Shown here piece by piece: positions 1 through 8,798 of a stretch of 40,603 nt of DNA. Origin of the DNA: Dokdonia sp. (GTDB taxonomy: Bacteria; Bacteroidota; Bacteroidia; Flavobacteriales; Flavobacteriaceae); contig JALZVV010000027.1 of NCBI GenBank assembly GCA_023299935.1, forward strand, positions 1 to 40,603. The letters run 5' to 3'. A program made the translations under genes and the position numbers. Below the pieces are notes generated by a model. It saw nothing but the letters and a program-made list of their open reading frames with translations, was not told the origin of the DNA and did no database searches. Position 1 is the first letter of the stretch. Each line of letters begins with the position of its first letter.

Positions 1-143
1 GTTTACGCCGTAGCGAGTGAAATTTTTAGTAAAATTTGATTCAGCCTAGCGTTTTTTGGTTCGTTTTTTTGGCAATGCAAAAAATGAACAAACCGTTATC
101 ATCCACAAACTGACTCCACAACGAAACACCATAAAAAAGCTTC

Positions 144-1040
144 TTATTTTCCCGTTAATTCCAAAAACAAGCCCTCTAAACTCGCATTCTTCTGATTGAG
201 CTGCAAGATTTTAAGCTCATTATCATGCGCAAAGTCAAAAACCGTAGCTCGCATATCATCCTGAGTATCAAAAGTAATCTCGTATACAAAATCGTGGGTA
301 TTCTTCACGGTACTTACATGCGCCAGTCGTTCTAAAGCTACTGTCTCTATACGATAGTCAAACTCCACAATAACCGTTTGCTGTTGTCCTTCTCGTAGCT
401 CGTCTATTTTTTTATCGGCTACCAGCTGTCCTTTATTAATAATAATCACGCGGTCACAAATGGCTTCTACCTCCTGCATAATATGGGTGCTCATCAATAC
501 GGTTTTGGTCTTACCTATATTCTTAATTAGCGAGCGAATCTCTAGTAATTGATTAGGGTCTAATCCCGTTGTAGGCTCATCCAGTATCAATACTTCTGGG
601 TCGTGTAATAATGCATTAGCCAGTCCTACACGCTGGCGATAACCTTTAGAGAGTTGATTGATTTTTTTATGGGCTTCTGGAGTAAGTCCTGTAAGCGCAA
701 TCACTTCTTGGATTCTACTTTTGGGTGTGCCGTATATATTAGCATTAAACTGCAAATATTCCCGCACATACATATCTGTGTATAGCGGATTATGTTCGGG
801 TAGGTAGCCTACAGATTTCCGGACTGCTTGAGCGGCGTTTATAATATCGTGTTCATTCACCTTTGCACTGCCTTGGGAAGGCGGGATATATGTGGTAAGG
901 ATTTTCATTAAGGTAGATTTTCCTGCACCATTAGGTCCTAAAAAGCCTACGATTTCGCCTTTGGCAATATCAAAAGAAATCGTGTCCAATGCCAATTGGT
1001 CGCTATAGTTTTTAGAAATGGCAGAAACAGATATAGACAT
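144..1040 (-). CDS. gldA: Gliding-motility ABC transporter ATP-binding protein GldA
   Basis: ORF 298 aa; Walker A GPNGAGKST, signature LSKGYRQRVGLA, Walker B VLILDEPTTGLDP; overall sequence matches the GldA subfamily. Confidence 0.88.
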   Translation of the reverse strand: MSISVSAISKNYSDQLALDTISFDIAKGEIVGFLGPNGAGKSTLMKILTTYIPPSQGSAKVNEHDIINAAQAVRKSVGYLPEHNPLYTDMYVREYLQFNANIYGTPKSRIQEVIALTGLTPEAHKKINQLSKGYRQRVGLANALLHDPEVLILDEPTTGLDPNQLLEIRSLIKNIGKTKTVLMSTHIMQEVEAICDRVIIINKGQLVADKKIDELREGQQQTVIVEFDYRIETVALERLAHVSTVKNTHDFVYEITFDTQDDMRATVFDFAHDNELKILQLNQKNASLEGLFLELTGK

Positions 1041-1166
1041 CTTCCTTTTTTTTCAAATGTAGTAAATCGCAATCAAAAACGATATTCCTAATACTAACCT
1101 ATTTTGATTGAAAAAAGTATAATATTCGTCAGGAATAATCTTTTTTTTTAAAATGAACTTCTAATG

Positions 1167-1201
1167 TTGGGCAGTTCAATTTTTTGTGTACATTAGCCTT
1201 G
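1167..1201 (+). promoter_or_regulatory. Possible Bacteroidota-type promoter for the phe leader (TTG-N24-TAGCCTTG)
   Basis: TTG 1167-1169 and TAGCCTTG 1194-1201 (consensus TAnnTTTG); spacer slightly long; just upstream of the leader ORF. Confidence 0.4.
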
Positions 1202-1213
1202 TAACAATTCATA

Positions 1214-1288
1214 ATGTTAAAAAAAGTTTATTATAATAGCGGTTATTTCTTTTTCTATAGTAGGAAAAAGACAGAACTGATATGGTGA
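1214..1288 (+). CDS. Leader peptide MLKKVYYNSGYFFFYSRKKTELIW, putative attenuation leader of the aromatic amino-acid operon
   Basis: ATG 1214, TGA 1286-1288; 8 of 24 residues aromatic including YY and YFFFY; followed by a terminator hairpin upstream of pheA. Confidence 0.8.
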   Translation: MLKKVYYNSGYFFFYSRKKTELIW

Positions 1289-1311
1289 TAAGTAAATACT
1301 CAAAAACCTTT

Positions 1312-1342
1312 AAAAGTTCTGATGCAAATCAGGACTTTTTTT
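1312..1342 (+). terminator. Rho-independent terminator/attenuator hairpin upstream of pheA
   Basis: AAAAGTTCTGAT-GCAA-ATCAGGACTTTTTTT; stem plus T tract; CAGAACT at 1272-1278 can pair with AGTTCTG at 1315-1321 as an antiterminator. Confidence 0.8.
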
Positions 1343-1373
1343 GTTTTAATGGGGTATTAAGAAATAGAAAAAT

Positions 1374-2201
1374 ATGTCTAAGTGTATTGCTATACAAGGG
1401 GTGAAAGGTTCTTTTCATCATAAAGTTGCTCAATCCTATTTTGGGGAAGGAGTGGCGGTATTAGAATGTGATTCTTTCCCGCTACTGGTAGATGCCTTGC
1501 TCACTAATGAGGCGACAGATGCTATTATGGCGATAGAGAATTCTATTGTAGGGGCAATCTTGCCTAACTATACCTTGATAGACGCACATGATTTGCATAT
1601 AGAAGGGGAGTTTTATCTAAATGTGCAACATCATCTTATGGCATTGCCTGGACAAAGCATAGCGGATATTAAGGTAGTATGGTCACATCCTATGGCTTTA
1701 TTACAATGCCGTCCATTTTTTAAACAGTACCCACATATTAAATTGGTAGAAGCGACAGATACGGCTGGAGTAGCCCGACAGCTACAAGCAGAAAATTTGA
1801 ACGGAATAGCAGCCATTGCCAGTAATACTGCAGCAGAGATTTATAAGTTGGACATACTTGCACAAAGCATACAAACTAGTAGCACGAATGCCACTCGATT
1901 TTTTGTACTTAATATTCAAAAAGGAACAAGCAATACAGCAGCAGCTAAAGCCTCTTTACGTTTTACTACAGACCATAAACGCGGGAGTTTAGCGACGATA
2001 CTCAATGTGATGAGTGATTGCAAACTCAATCTTACTAAAATTCAATCCATGCCTATTATAGAGACTCCTTGGAAATATGCTTTTTTTGTAGATGTTACCT
2101 TTGCCGATTATGAAGATTATAACAAGGCAAAGAAAGTATTGCAGATTATGGCGACAGATGTCAAAGTTTTAGGAGAATATCAAAACCAAAAGAAGTCATG
2201 A
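1374..2201 (+). CDS. pheA: Prephenate dehydratase
   Basis: ORF 275 aa; periplasmic-binding-like PDT domain (GVKGSFHHKVA, AIENSIVGAI, TRFFVL) followed by an ACT domain (RGSLATILNVMSDCKLNLTKIQSMPI). Confidence 0.92.
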   Translation: MSKCIAIQGVKGSFHHKVAQSYFGEGVAVLECDSFPLLVDALLTNEATDAIMAIENSIVGAILPNYTLIDAHDLHIEGEFYLNVQHHLMALPGQSIADIKVVWSHPMALLQCRPFFKQYPHIKLVEATDTAGVARQLQAENLNGIAAIASNTAAEIYKLDILAQSIQTSSTNATRFFVLNIQKGTSNTAAAKASLRFTTDHKRGSLATILNVMSDCKLNLTKIQSMPIIETPWKYAFFVDVTFADYEDYNKAKKVLQIMATDVKVLGEYQNQKKS

Positions 2202-3364
2202 AAGCGGCTCGCAGACTAGAACATATTAAGGAATACTACTTTTCGCGCAAGCTTAAAGAAGTACGGGGGCTTATGGCCCAAGGCCACGATATTATCAATA
2301 TGGGAATAGGCAGTCCTGATTTACCTGCGCCGGCAGCGGTGGTGACCGCCTTACAAAAAGCCTTAGGAGATGCGACAGCACATCAGTATCAGAGTTATAC
2401 AGGCTTAGCAGAATTTAGGGAGGCGATAGCACAGTTTTATGAGCGTCACTATCAGGTAAACTTGGATGCCAGCACAGAGATTCTGCCTTTAATGGGTTCT
2501 AAAGAGGGGATTATGCATATAAGTATGGCCTTGCTCAATCCTGGCGATGAGGTACTTATTCCCAATCCTGGGTATCCTACCTATAGCGCAGTAACCCAAC
2601 TGGTAGAGGCAGTGCCGGTAACGTATGATTTAGATGCAGCTACTAAGTGGTTGCCGGATCTAAAACAACTAGGACAGCGAGATCTGAGCAAGGTAAAATT
2701 GATGTGGCTTAATTATCCACATATGCCTACTGGTGCCCAAGCGTCTAGTGGGTTTTATGAGGAGCTTATTGCTTTCGCGAAAGCGCACGACATTATACTC
2801 ATTAATGATAATCCGTACAGTTTTATACTTAATGATCATCCACAATCCATCTTAAGCGTGACGGGTTCCAAAGCGGTAGCCCTCGAACTGAATTCTATGA
2901 GCAAGTCCTTTAATATGGCTGGCTGGCGTGTAGGGATGGTCATGGGGAATCCTACTTTGATAAACGCCATTCTCAAAGTAAAATCCAATATGGACAGTGG
3001 TATGTTTTATGGTATCCAAAAAGGAGCCATAGCCGCTTTGCAACTGGATAGCGATTGGTTTACGTCTATAAATACAGTCTATGCAAAACGTAGGTTGCTG
3101 GTCTGGCAACTAGCCGAAAAACTAGGCTGCTCTGTAGATAAAAACAGTACAGGACTCTTTGTATGGGCAAAATTACCCGAAGGCAAGATGGCAGAACTAA
3201 CGATAGATAATTTATTAAAAGAAAAAGGGCTGTTTGTTGCTCCAGGAACCATTTTTGGGAGTCAGGGCGAAGGGCATATTCGGTTTTCTCTATGTGTAAG
3301 CCAGGAGCGAATACAAGAAGCGATAGCACGAGTGTCACAAGACAATAGTGAGCATAGATTATGA
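2198..3364 (+). CDS. Class I/II pyridoxal-phosphate aminotransferase (aromatic/aspartate type)
   Basis: ORF 388 aa; PLP-Lys motif NSMSKSFNMAGWRVGM; ATGA overlap with pheA. Confidence 0.92.
   Translation: MKAARRLEHIKEYYFSRKLKEVRGLMAQGHDIINMGIGSPDLPAPAAVVTALQKALGDATAHQYQSYTGLAEFREAIAQFYERHYQVNLDASTEILPLMGSKEGIMHISMALLNPGDEVLIPNPGYPTYSAVTQLVEAVPVTYDLDAATKWLPDLKQLGQRDLSKVKLMWLNYPHMPTGAQASSGFYEELIAFAKAHDIILINDNPYSFILNDHPQSILSVTGSKAVALELNSMSKSFNMAGWRVGMVMGNPTLINAILKVKSNMDSGMFYGIQKGAIAALQLDSDWFTSINTVYAKRRLLVWQLAEKLGCSVDKNSTGLFVWAKLPEGKMAELTIDNLLKEKGLFVAPGTIFGSQGEGHIRFSLCVSQERIQEAIARVSQDNSEHRL
2771..2784. repeat. GCTTTCGCGAAAGC palindrome, copy 1 (inside aminotransferase CDS)
   Basis: Exact 14-bp palindrome. 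Confidence 0.95.
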
Positions 3365-4212
3365 AAAAGATACAGATTATAGGCGTTGGATTAATAGGAG
3401 GTTCGTTTGCAAAAGACCTGCGCATTCTCTTCCCTAAAGCCGAAATTATGGGTATTGACTCTAATCCTGGCCATATCAAAGAAGCGATTGCTCTTGGGGT
3501 GATTGATAATGAAGGAAGTATTACTGCTTTACAAGATGCAGATGTTGTGGTATTAACAATACCTGTAGATGTGGCCACCCAGGTATTACCAGAAGTACTG
3601 GGTAATATAGGAGCAGATACTATTGTTCTAGATATGGGTTCTACTAAAGCCGCTATTTGTGCCAGTGTAGCGACACATCCTAAGCGCAGGAATTTTATGG
3701 CTTGTCATCCCATTGCAGGAACTGAGTTTTCTGGACCTAGCGCTGCGATCGAGGGCCTGTATACGGGTAAGACCAATATCATTTGTGAGGTGGAGAAAAC
3801 CGCTTTTAAGCTTCAAGAAAAGGCTTTGGAGATATTTAAGAAGCTGGATATGCGCATTAGATATATGGAACCTCAAGCCCACGATAGGCATATTGCTTAT
3901 ATGTCGCATCTATCGCACATCAGTGCTTTTATGCTTGGAAAAACAGTAATCGATAAAGAAAAAAACGAACGTGATATTTTTGATATGGCAGGCAGTGGTT
4001 TTGAATCTACCGTACGTTTAGCAAAGAGTAATCCAGTGACCTGGACGTCTATCTTTGCGCAGAATAAAGAGAATATATTAGAAACATTAGAGGAGTATAT
4101 CGCAAATCTGGAACACTTTAAAGGGCTGATGGAGTCAGATAACTTTGAAGGTGTATTTCAAGAAATGCAGGATACCAATCATATTAAAGAGATATTAAAA
4201 GGAATTAACTAA
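3361..4212 (+). CDS. tyrA: Prephenate dehydrogenase
   Basis: ORF 283 aa; Rossmann GVGLIGGS, HPIAGTEFSGP; ATGA overlap with the upstream gene. Confidence 0.92.
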   Translation: MKKIQIIGVGLIGGSFAKDLRILFPKAEIMGIDSNPGHIKEAIALGVIDNEGSITALQDADVVVLTIPVDVATQVLPEVLGNIGADTIVLDMGSTKAAICASVATHPKRRNFMACHPIAGTEFSGPSAAIEGLYTGKTNIICEVEKTAFKLQEKALEIFKKLDMRIRYMEPQAHDRHIAYMSHLSHISAFMLGKTVIDKEKNERDIFDMAGSGFESTVRLAKSNPVTWTSIFAQNKENILETLEEYIANLEHFKGLMESDNFEGVFQEMQDTNHIKEILKGIN

Positions 4213-4251
4213 TACCTGACCGTAAACGAATTAAGGTCAAAAAATACCGTT

Positions 4252-5331
4252 ATGGAGAACAAGAAAGAATTGAGAAACTGGTTAGATGCCTTTGGGTTAG
4301 ATCACCCATTAGTAATAGCAGGTCCTTGTAGTGCAGAGACAGAAGCACAAGTGCTTAAGATTGCACACCAACTTAAAGATAGTGATGCTACCGTATTACG
4401 AGCGGGAATCTGGAAACCGAGAACACGCCCAGGAAATTTTGAAGGGGTAGGAGCTTTAGGTTTAAAATGGCTTCAAAAAGCCAAAGAAGAAACAGGCATG
4501 CTTACCACTACAGAAGTGGCTAATGCAAATCACGTAGACCTCGCCCTAGAAGCAGATATTGATATCCTGTGGATAGGAGCACGTACCACCGTATCACCGT
4601 TTATTGTGCAGGATATTGCAGATGCCTTAAAAGGAACCGATAAAACGGTCTTGATAAAGAATCCTGTGAACCCAGACTTAGCACTATGGTTAGGTGCTGT
4701 AGAGCGTTTTTATACGGCAGATGTGAAGAATTTAGGAGTGATTCACAGAGGTTTTTCTACCTATGAAAAAACCCGATACAGAAACAATCCAGAATGGCAA
4801 ATTGCCGTAGATCTTCAGAATAGATTTCCAGATTTACCTTTAATACTAGACCCTTCACATATTGCGGGACGTCGTGATATCATCCAAGATTTAAGTCAGA
4901 CGGCTTTAGATCTTAACTATGATGGATTAATGATAGAAACCCATTATGATCCAGATAATGCGTGGAGTGATGCCGCACAGCAAATCACGCCAGAAACCCT
5001 CATCCAGATGATGGTAGATCTTAAAATACGGGAAGAAGAAGGACAAGAAATTGAGTTTAAAAACAAACTCAATACGCTGCGTACCCAAATCAATGTCGTA
5101 GATCAACAACTCATAGAGAGCCTAGGGAAACGTATGAATATAGCCGATGAGATTGGATTGCTTAAAAAAGAAAATAATGTGGCTATCCTTCAAACCAAAC
5201 GCTGGAACGAGATATTAGGCAAGATGATTTTAGAAGGGGAGCAACATAATTTAAGTGAAGAATTTATCTTGAGAGTATTTAAAGCAATCCACCAAGAGTC
5301 TATTAATCATCAACAAAAAATAGGTTCTTGA
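4252..5331 (+). CDS. Bifunctional 3-deoxy-7-phosphoheptulonate synthase / chorismate mutase
   Basis: ORF 359 aa; DAHP synthase (IAGPCSAE, RAGIWKPRTRPGNFEG, DPSHIAGRRD) plus C-terminal AroQ-type mutase (NTLRTQINVVDQQLIESLGKRMNIADEIGLLKK). Confidence 0.93.
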   Translation: MENKKELRNWLDAFGLDHPLVIAGPCSAETEAQVLKIAHQLKDSDATVLRAGIWKPRTRPGNFEGVGALGLKWLQKAKEETGMLTTTEVANANHVDLALEADIDILWIGARTTVSPFIVQDIADALKGTDKTVLIKNPVNPDLALWLGAVERFYTADVKNLGVIHRGFSTYEKTRYRNNPEWQIAVDLQNRFPDLPLILDPSHIAGRRDIIQDLSQTALDLNYDGLMIETHYDPDNAWSDAAQQITPETLIQMMVDLKIREEEGQEIEFKNKLNTLRTQINVVDQQLIESLGKRMNIADEIGLLKKENNVAILQTKRWNEILGKMILEGEQHNLSEEFILRVFKAIHQESINHQQKIGS

Positions 5332-5385
5332 TTATCTTAAATACGTAAGAAAGTAACTAATAAAGTTTTAATGTAAAGAGTAGTT

Positions 5386-5415
5386 TTGTTTACAACACAG
5401 TTATTCACACCTTTG
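5386..5415 (+). promoter_or_regulatory. Bacteroidota-type promoter upstream of rsgA (TTG-N19-CACCTTTG)
   Basis: TTG 5386-5388, -7-like CACCTTTG 5408-5415, ATG at 5421. Confidence 0.5.
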
Positions 5416-5420
5416 CAGTA

Positions 5421-6371
5421 ATGACAGGAACGGTATACAAATCTACAGGAAGTTGGTACACAGTTAAGACTAAAGAAGGTCTTTATCTAGACTGTCGTAT
5501 CAAAGGGAAGTTTAGAATTCAGGGTATTAAGAGTACAAATCCTGTAGCTGTAGGTGATACGGTAGATTTTGATATCGATAAAAAAAGTGATGTAGAGACG
5601 GGGGTGATTACTAATATCCATCCAAGAGAAAATTACATCATAAGAAAATCTGTTAACCTCTCTAAGCAAACGCATATTATTGCGGCTAATATTGATCAAG
5701 TATTTTTATTAGTAACGCTTAATAACCCACCCACGTTTACTGCCTTTATTGATCGTTTTCTTGTTACGGCAGAAGCTTACGGTATTAAAGCCATTTTACT
5801 TTTTAATAAAATTGATACTTACACAGAAGAAGAGCTTCTAGAAATCAAGTATCTGGCGGCCTTATACCGAGACGTTGGTTACGAATGTGTGGGTATATCT
5901 GCTTTAAAGGAAAAGAATCTTGAAGAAGTTAAAAAACTAATGGAGGGTAAGGTAAATATGTTTACCGGTCATAGCGGAGTGGGTAAATCTACTTTAGTAA
6001 ATGCCATCGAACCATCATTGGATATAAAAACTAAAGCGATAAGCCTGCAGCATATGCAGGGTCAACATACCACCACCTTTGCAGAAATGTATGATTTGCA
6101 GTTTGATGCAAAAATTATAGATACCCCTGGTATTAAAGGGTTTGGTATTGTAGATATGGAACGCGAGGAGATCGGTAATTATTTTCCAGAATTCTTTGCG
6201 TTAAAGAGTCAATGTAAGTTTAATAACTGTCTCCATTTAAAGGAACCAAAGTGCGCCGTTAAAGATGCTTTAGATAATGACGAGCTGCATTGGTCACGTT
6301 ATAAAAGTTACCAGCAAATTATGGAAGGTGATCAAGAGCATTATCGCAAAGACAATTACGGGCAAGAATAA
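5421..6371 (+). CDS. rsgA: Ribosome small-subunit-dependent GTPase A
   Basis: ORF 316 aa; circularly permuted GTPase motifs NKID ... GHSGVGKST ... DTPG; C-terminal Cys/His zinc site (CKFNNCLHLKEPKC). Confidence 0.93.
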   Translation: MTGTVYKSTGSWYTVKTKEGLYLDCRIKGKFRIQGIKSTNPVAVGDTVDFDIDKKSDVETGVITNIHPRENYIIRKSVNLSKQTHIIAANIDQVFLLVTLNNPPTFTAFIDRFLVTAEAYGIKAILLFNKIDTYTEEELLEIKYLAALYRDVGYECVGISALKEKNLEEVKKLMEGKVNMFTGHSGVGKSTLVNAIEPSLDIKTKAISLQHMQGQHTTTFAEMYDLQFDAKIIDTPGIKGFGIVDMEREEIGNYFPEFFALKSQCKFNNCLHLKEPKCAVKDALDNDELHWSRYKSYQQIMEGDQEHYRKDNYGQE

Positions 6372-6374
6372 GAT

Positions 6375-6827
6375 ATGAGGGTAGTTATACAACGTGTTTC
6401 TGAAGCGGCTGTAACCATAGACGGAACGGTTAAAGCACAAATAGGGCAGGGTTTTATGGTGTTACTGGGGATCACCGCTACAGATACCCAAGAAGATATT
6501 GAGTGGCTTACAACTAAGATTAAGGGAATGCGCATTTTTAATGATGAGCAGGGTGCTATGAATCTTTCCTTAGAGCAAACTGGAGGAGAGGTGCTTGTTG
6601 TGAGTCAGTTTACGCTCTATGCCAGTACAAAAAAAGGCAATAGACCTTCTTTTATTAATGCAGCCCGACCAGAAATTGCAATCCCTTTATATGAAGAATT
6701 TGTGAATACGCTTTCGCGAAAGCTGAACAAAAATGTCCAAACAGGTACATTTGGAGCAGATATGAAAGTGAGTTTAGTAAATGATGGGCCAGTTACGATT
6801 TTTTTAGATACAAACAAAAAGGATTAG
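6375..6827 (+). CDS. dtd: D-aminoacyl-tRNA deacylase
   Basis: ORF 150 aa; MRVVIQRVSEAAVTIDG, VVSQFTLYA, NDGPVTI motifs. Confidence 0.94.
   Translation: MRVVIQRVSEAAVTIDGTVKAQIGQGFMVLLGITATDTQEDIEWLTTKIKGMRIFNDEQGAMNLSLEQTGGEVLVVSQFTLYASTKKGNRPSFINAARPEIAIPLYEEFVNTLSRKLNKNVQTGTFGADMKVSLVNDGPVTIFLDTNKKD
6710..6723. repeat. GCTTTCGCGAAAGC palindrome, copy 2 (inside dtd)
   Basis: Exact 14-bp palindrome. Confidence 0.95.
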
Positions 6828-6877
6828 CGTTTGTAGAACAAATTAAGTATTAATACTTTAGACTCATATATTAAATT

Positions 6878-8782
6878 ATGAACAGCCTAAAATATCTTGC
6901 CATATTATTTTTTTGTAATGCATTAAACGGGAATTCGCAAATAGATGACCTGAGTTTATCTGCCATAGACAAAACACTACTTGATAATGCCAATAGTGTT
7001 GTGCGATTGGATAAAAAAATAATTTCGATACCAAATAGACAAACTATTGAAGTAACCACAACACGCATTGTTACAGTAATCAATAAAAATGGAAATAAAA
7101 TAGTTAATGCCTTTAAAAATTATGATAACCATACGCGCATAAAGAGCATAGAAGCAGTTGTTTATGATAAATCAGGTAAAGAAATAAAGGAATTTAGTAA
7201 ACGAGATTTTAAAGACGTGGCTGCCGTAGATGGTATAAGTCTTTTTACTGATTCTAGAGTCAAATATTTAGACTATACCCCCACTAATTATCCATATACT
7301 GTTGTTTTTAAGAGCGCTACAGTTTCTAAAAACACGGCCTTTTTGCCTTCGTTTTATGCAAATTCTGGATACTTGTCCAGTACAGAAAAAGGATATATTG
7401 AAATTAATTATAAAGCAGACTTAGGTCTGAGGTCTAAACTATTGGGACCTAAGGATGTGATTGAAACATCTGAGGAAGAGGGTAAATTTATTTATCAAGT
7501 TGAGAATGTATTACCCATTAAAGCAGAACCTTATAGTCCTGGGTTTCAGAAAATAGTAGCCAAGGCACTTTTCTCTTTAGATTATTTTCATTTATCTGGT
7601 GTGGACGGAGAAGCCACAAGTTGGGGAGAATTTGGGAAATGGATGGACACAAACTTATTAGCGGGGACAAGAGAAATTCCAGAAAAAACAAAAAGCGATA
7701 TAAGGAAGCTAGTAGATGGGATTGAAAAGGATTCAGAAAAAGTAAGGCTTATCTATGAATATATGCAAGAGAGAACCCGCTACATTAGTGTTCAAGTGGG
7801 AATTGGAGGATGGAAGCCTATGATGGCTTCAGATGTAGATGAATTGGGATATGGCGATTGTAAAGCACTTTCTAATTATACTAAATCTTTGCTGGAAGTA
7901 GCAGAGATACCTTCCTATTACACCATACTCTATGGTGATCAGGATAAAAGAGATATTCAAAAAGATTTCCCTTCTTTACAGGGTAACCACGCCATTCTAG
8001 GCGTGCCTATTGAAGATGATTATATCTGGTTAGAATGTACAAATCAGAATGTACCTTATGGTTTTATCGCTGATTTTACAGATGATCGAGATGTACTCGT
8101 TATTACTCCAGAAGGGGGTAAAATAGTGCACACTAAGATTTACGCAGAGCAGGATAATAGCCAGTTTATAGAAGGAGAATTTACCATAAATGAAGAAGGC
8201 GATATAAATGCTAATGTTAGCATGATATCTAAAGGGACGCAATACGATGATAGATATGAGGTACAGCGCTATACAGAAGACGATAAAAAAACACATTATT
8301 ATAATTTCTGGAAGTATATAAACAATATGTCTTTAGATAATATCAAAATAACAGAGGATAAAGAAAAGGCAGAGATTGTAGAACAAATTACGTTTAATGC
8401 AGATAAGTATGCCAGCTTTGCTGGTGAAGAAATGTTAGTGACATTAAATATTTTTAATAGATTTAGAAACCAACCCAGTAAGAATAAGAATAGATTGCAT
8501 GATGTTGAAATAGACAGAGGATTTAAAGATGTAGATAAGGTGACTATTCATATTCCTGATGGGATGAGCGTGCAATCAGTGCCAGAAGATTATTCCATTT
8601 CGGGAGATTTTGGCAGTTATAGTTATAGTGTAGAACAAGTCTCAGATAAAGAGTTATTGTACAACCGTTCTTTTACTTTTGAAGAAGGTTCATACAGTAG
8701 TGAACAATTTGAAGCATTTAGAAAATTTCTAAAAAATGTTGTTCGTCAAGATAACCAAAAGATAGTATTACTTAAAAAATAA
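6878..8782 (+). CDS. DUF3857/transglutaminase-like domain exported protein (catalytic Cys and His present)
   Basis: ORF 634 aa; signal peptide; YGDCKALSNYTKSLL and GNHAILGVPI typical of transglutaminase-like fold. Confidence 0.8.
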   Translation: MNSLKYLAILFFCNALNGNSQIDDLSLSAIDKTLLDNANSVVRLDKKIISIPNRQTIEVTTTRIVTVINKNGNKIVNAFKNYDNHTRIKSIEAVVYDKSGKEIKEFSKRDFKDVAAVDGISLFTDSRVKYLDYTPTNYPYTVVFKSATVSKNTAFLPSFYANSGYLSSTEKGYIEINYKADLGLRSKLLGPKDVIETSEEEGKFIYQVENVLPIKAEPYSPGFQKIVAKALFSLDYFHLSGVDGEATSWGEFGKWMDTNLLAGTREIPEKTKSDIRKLVDGIEKDSEKVRLIYEYMQERTRYISVQVGIGGWKPMMASDVDELGYGDCKALSNYTKSLLEVAEIPSYYTILYGDQDKRDIQKDFPSLQGNHAILGVPIEDDYIWLECTNQNVPYGFIADFTDDRDVLVITPEGGKIVHTKIYAEQDNSQFIEGEFTINEEGDINANVSMISKGTQYDDRYEVQRYTEDDKKTHYYNFWKYINNMSLDNIKITEDKEKAEIVEQITFNADKYASFAGEEMLVTLNIFNRFRNQPSKNKNRLHDVEIDRGFKDVDKVTIHIPDGMSVQSVPEDYSISGDFGSYSYSVEQVSDKELLYNRSFTFEEGSYSSEQFEAFRKFLKNVVRQDNQKIVLLKK

Positions 8783-8798
8783 CTAAACATCAATTATT

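Noticed and set aside
1-143. Unassigned 5' edge sequence with several T runs
   Set aside because: No complete ORF or convincing structure visible; likely intergenic or the end of a gene beyond the window
3066-3578. 170-aa minus-strand ORF opposite the aminotransferase/tyrA junction
   Set aside because: Antisense to two well-supported CDSs, low-complexity hydrophobic translation, no recognisable domain
4217-4239. TGACC/GGTCA inverted repeat upstream of DAHP synthase-chorismate mutase
   Set aside because: Arms only 5 bp with a 13-nt spacer; easily chance
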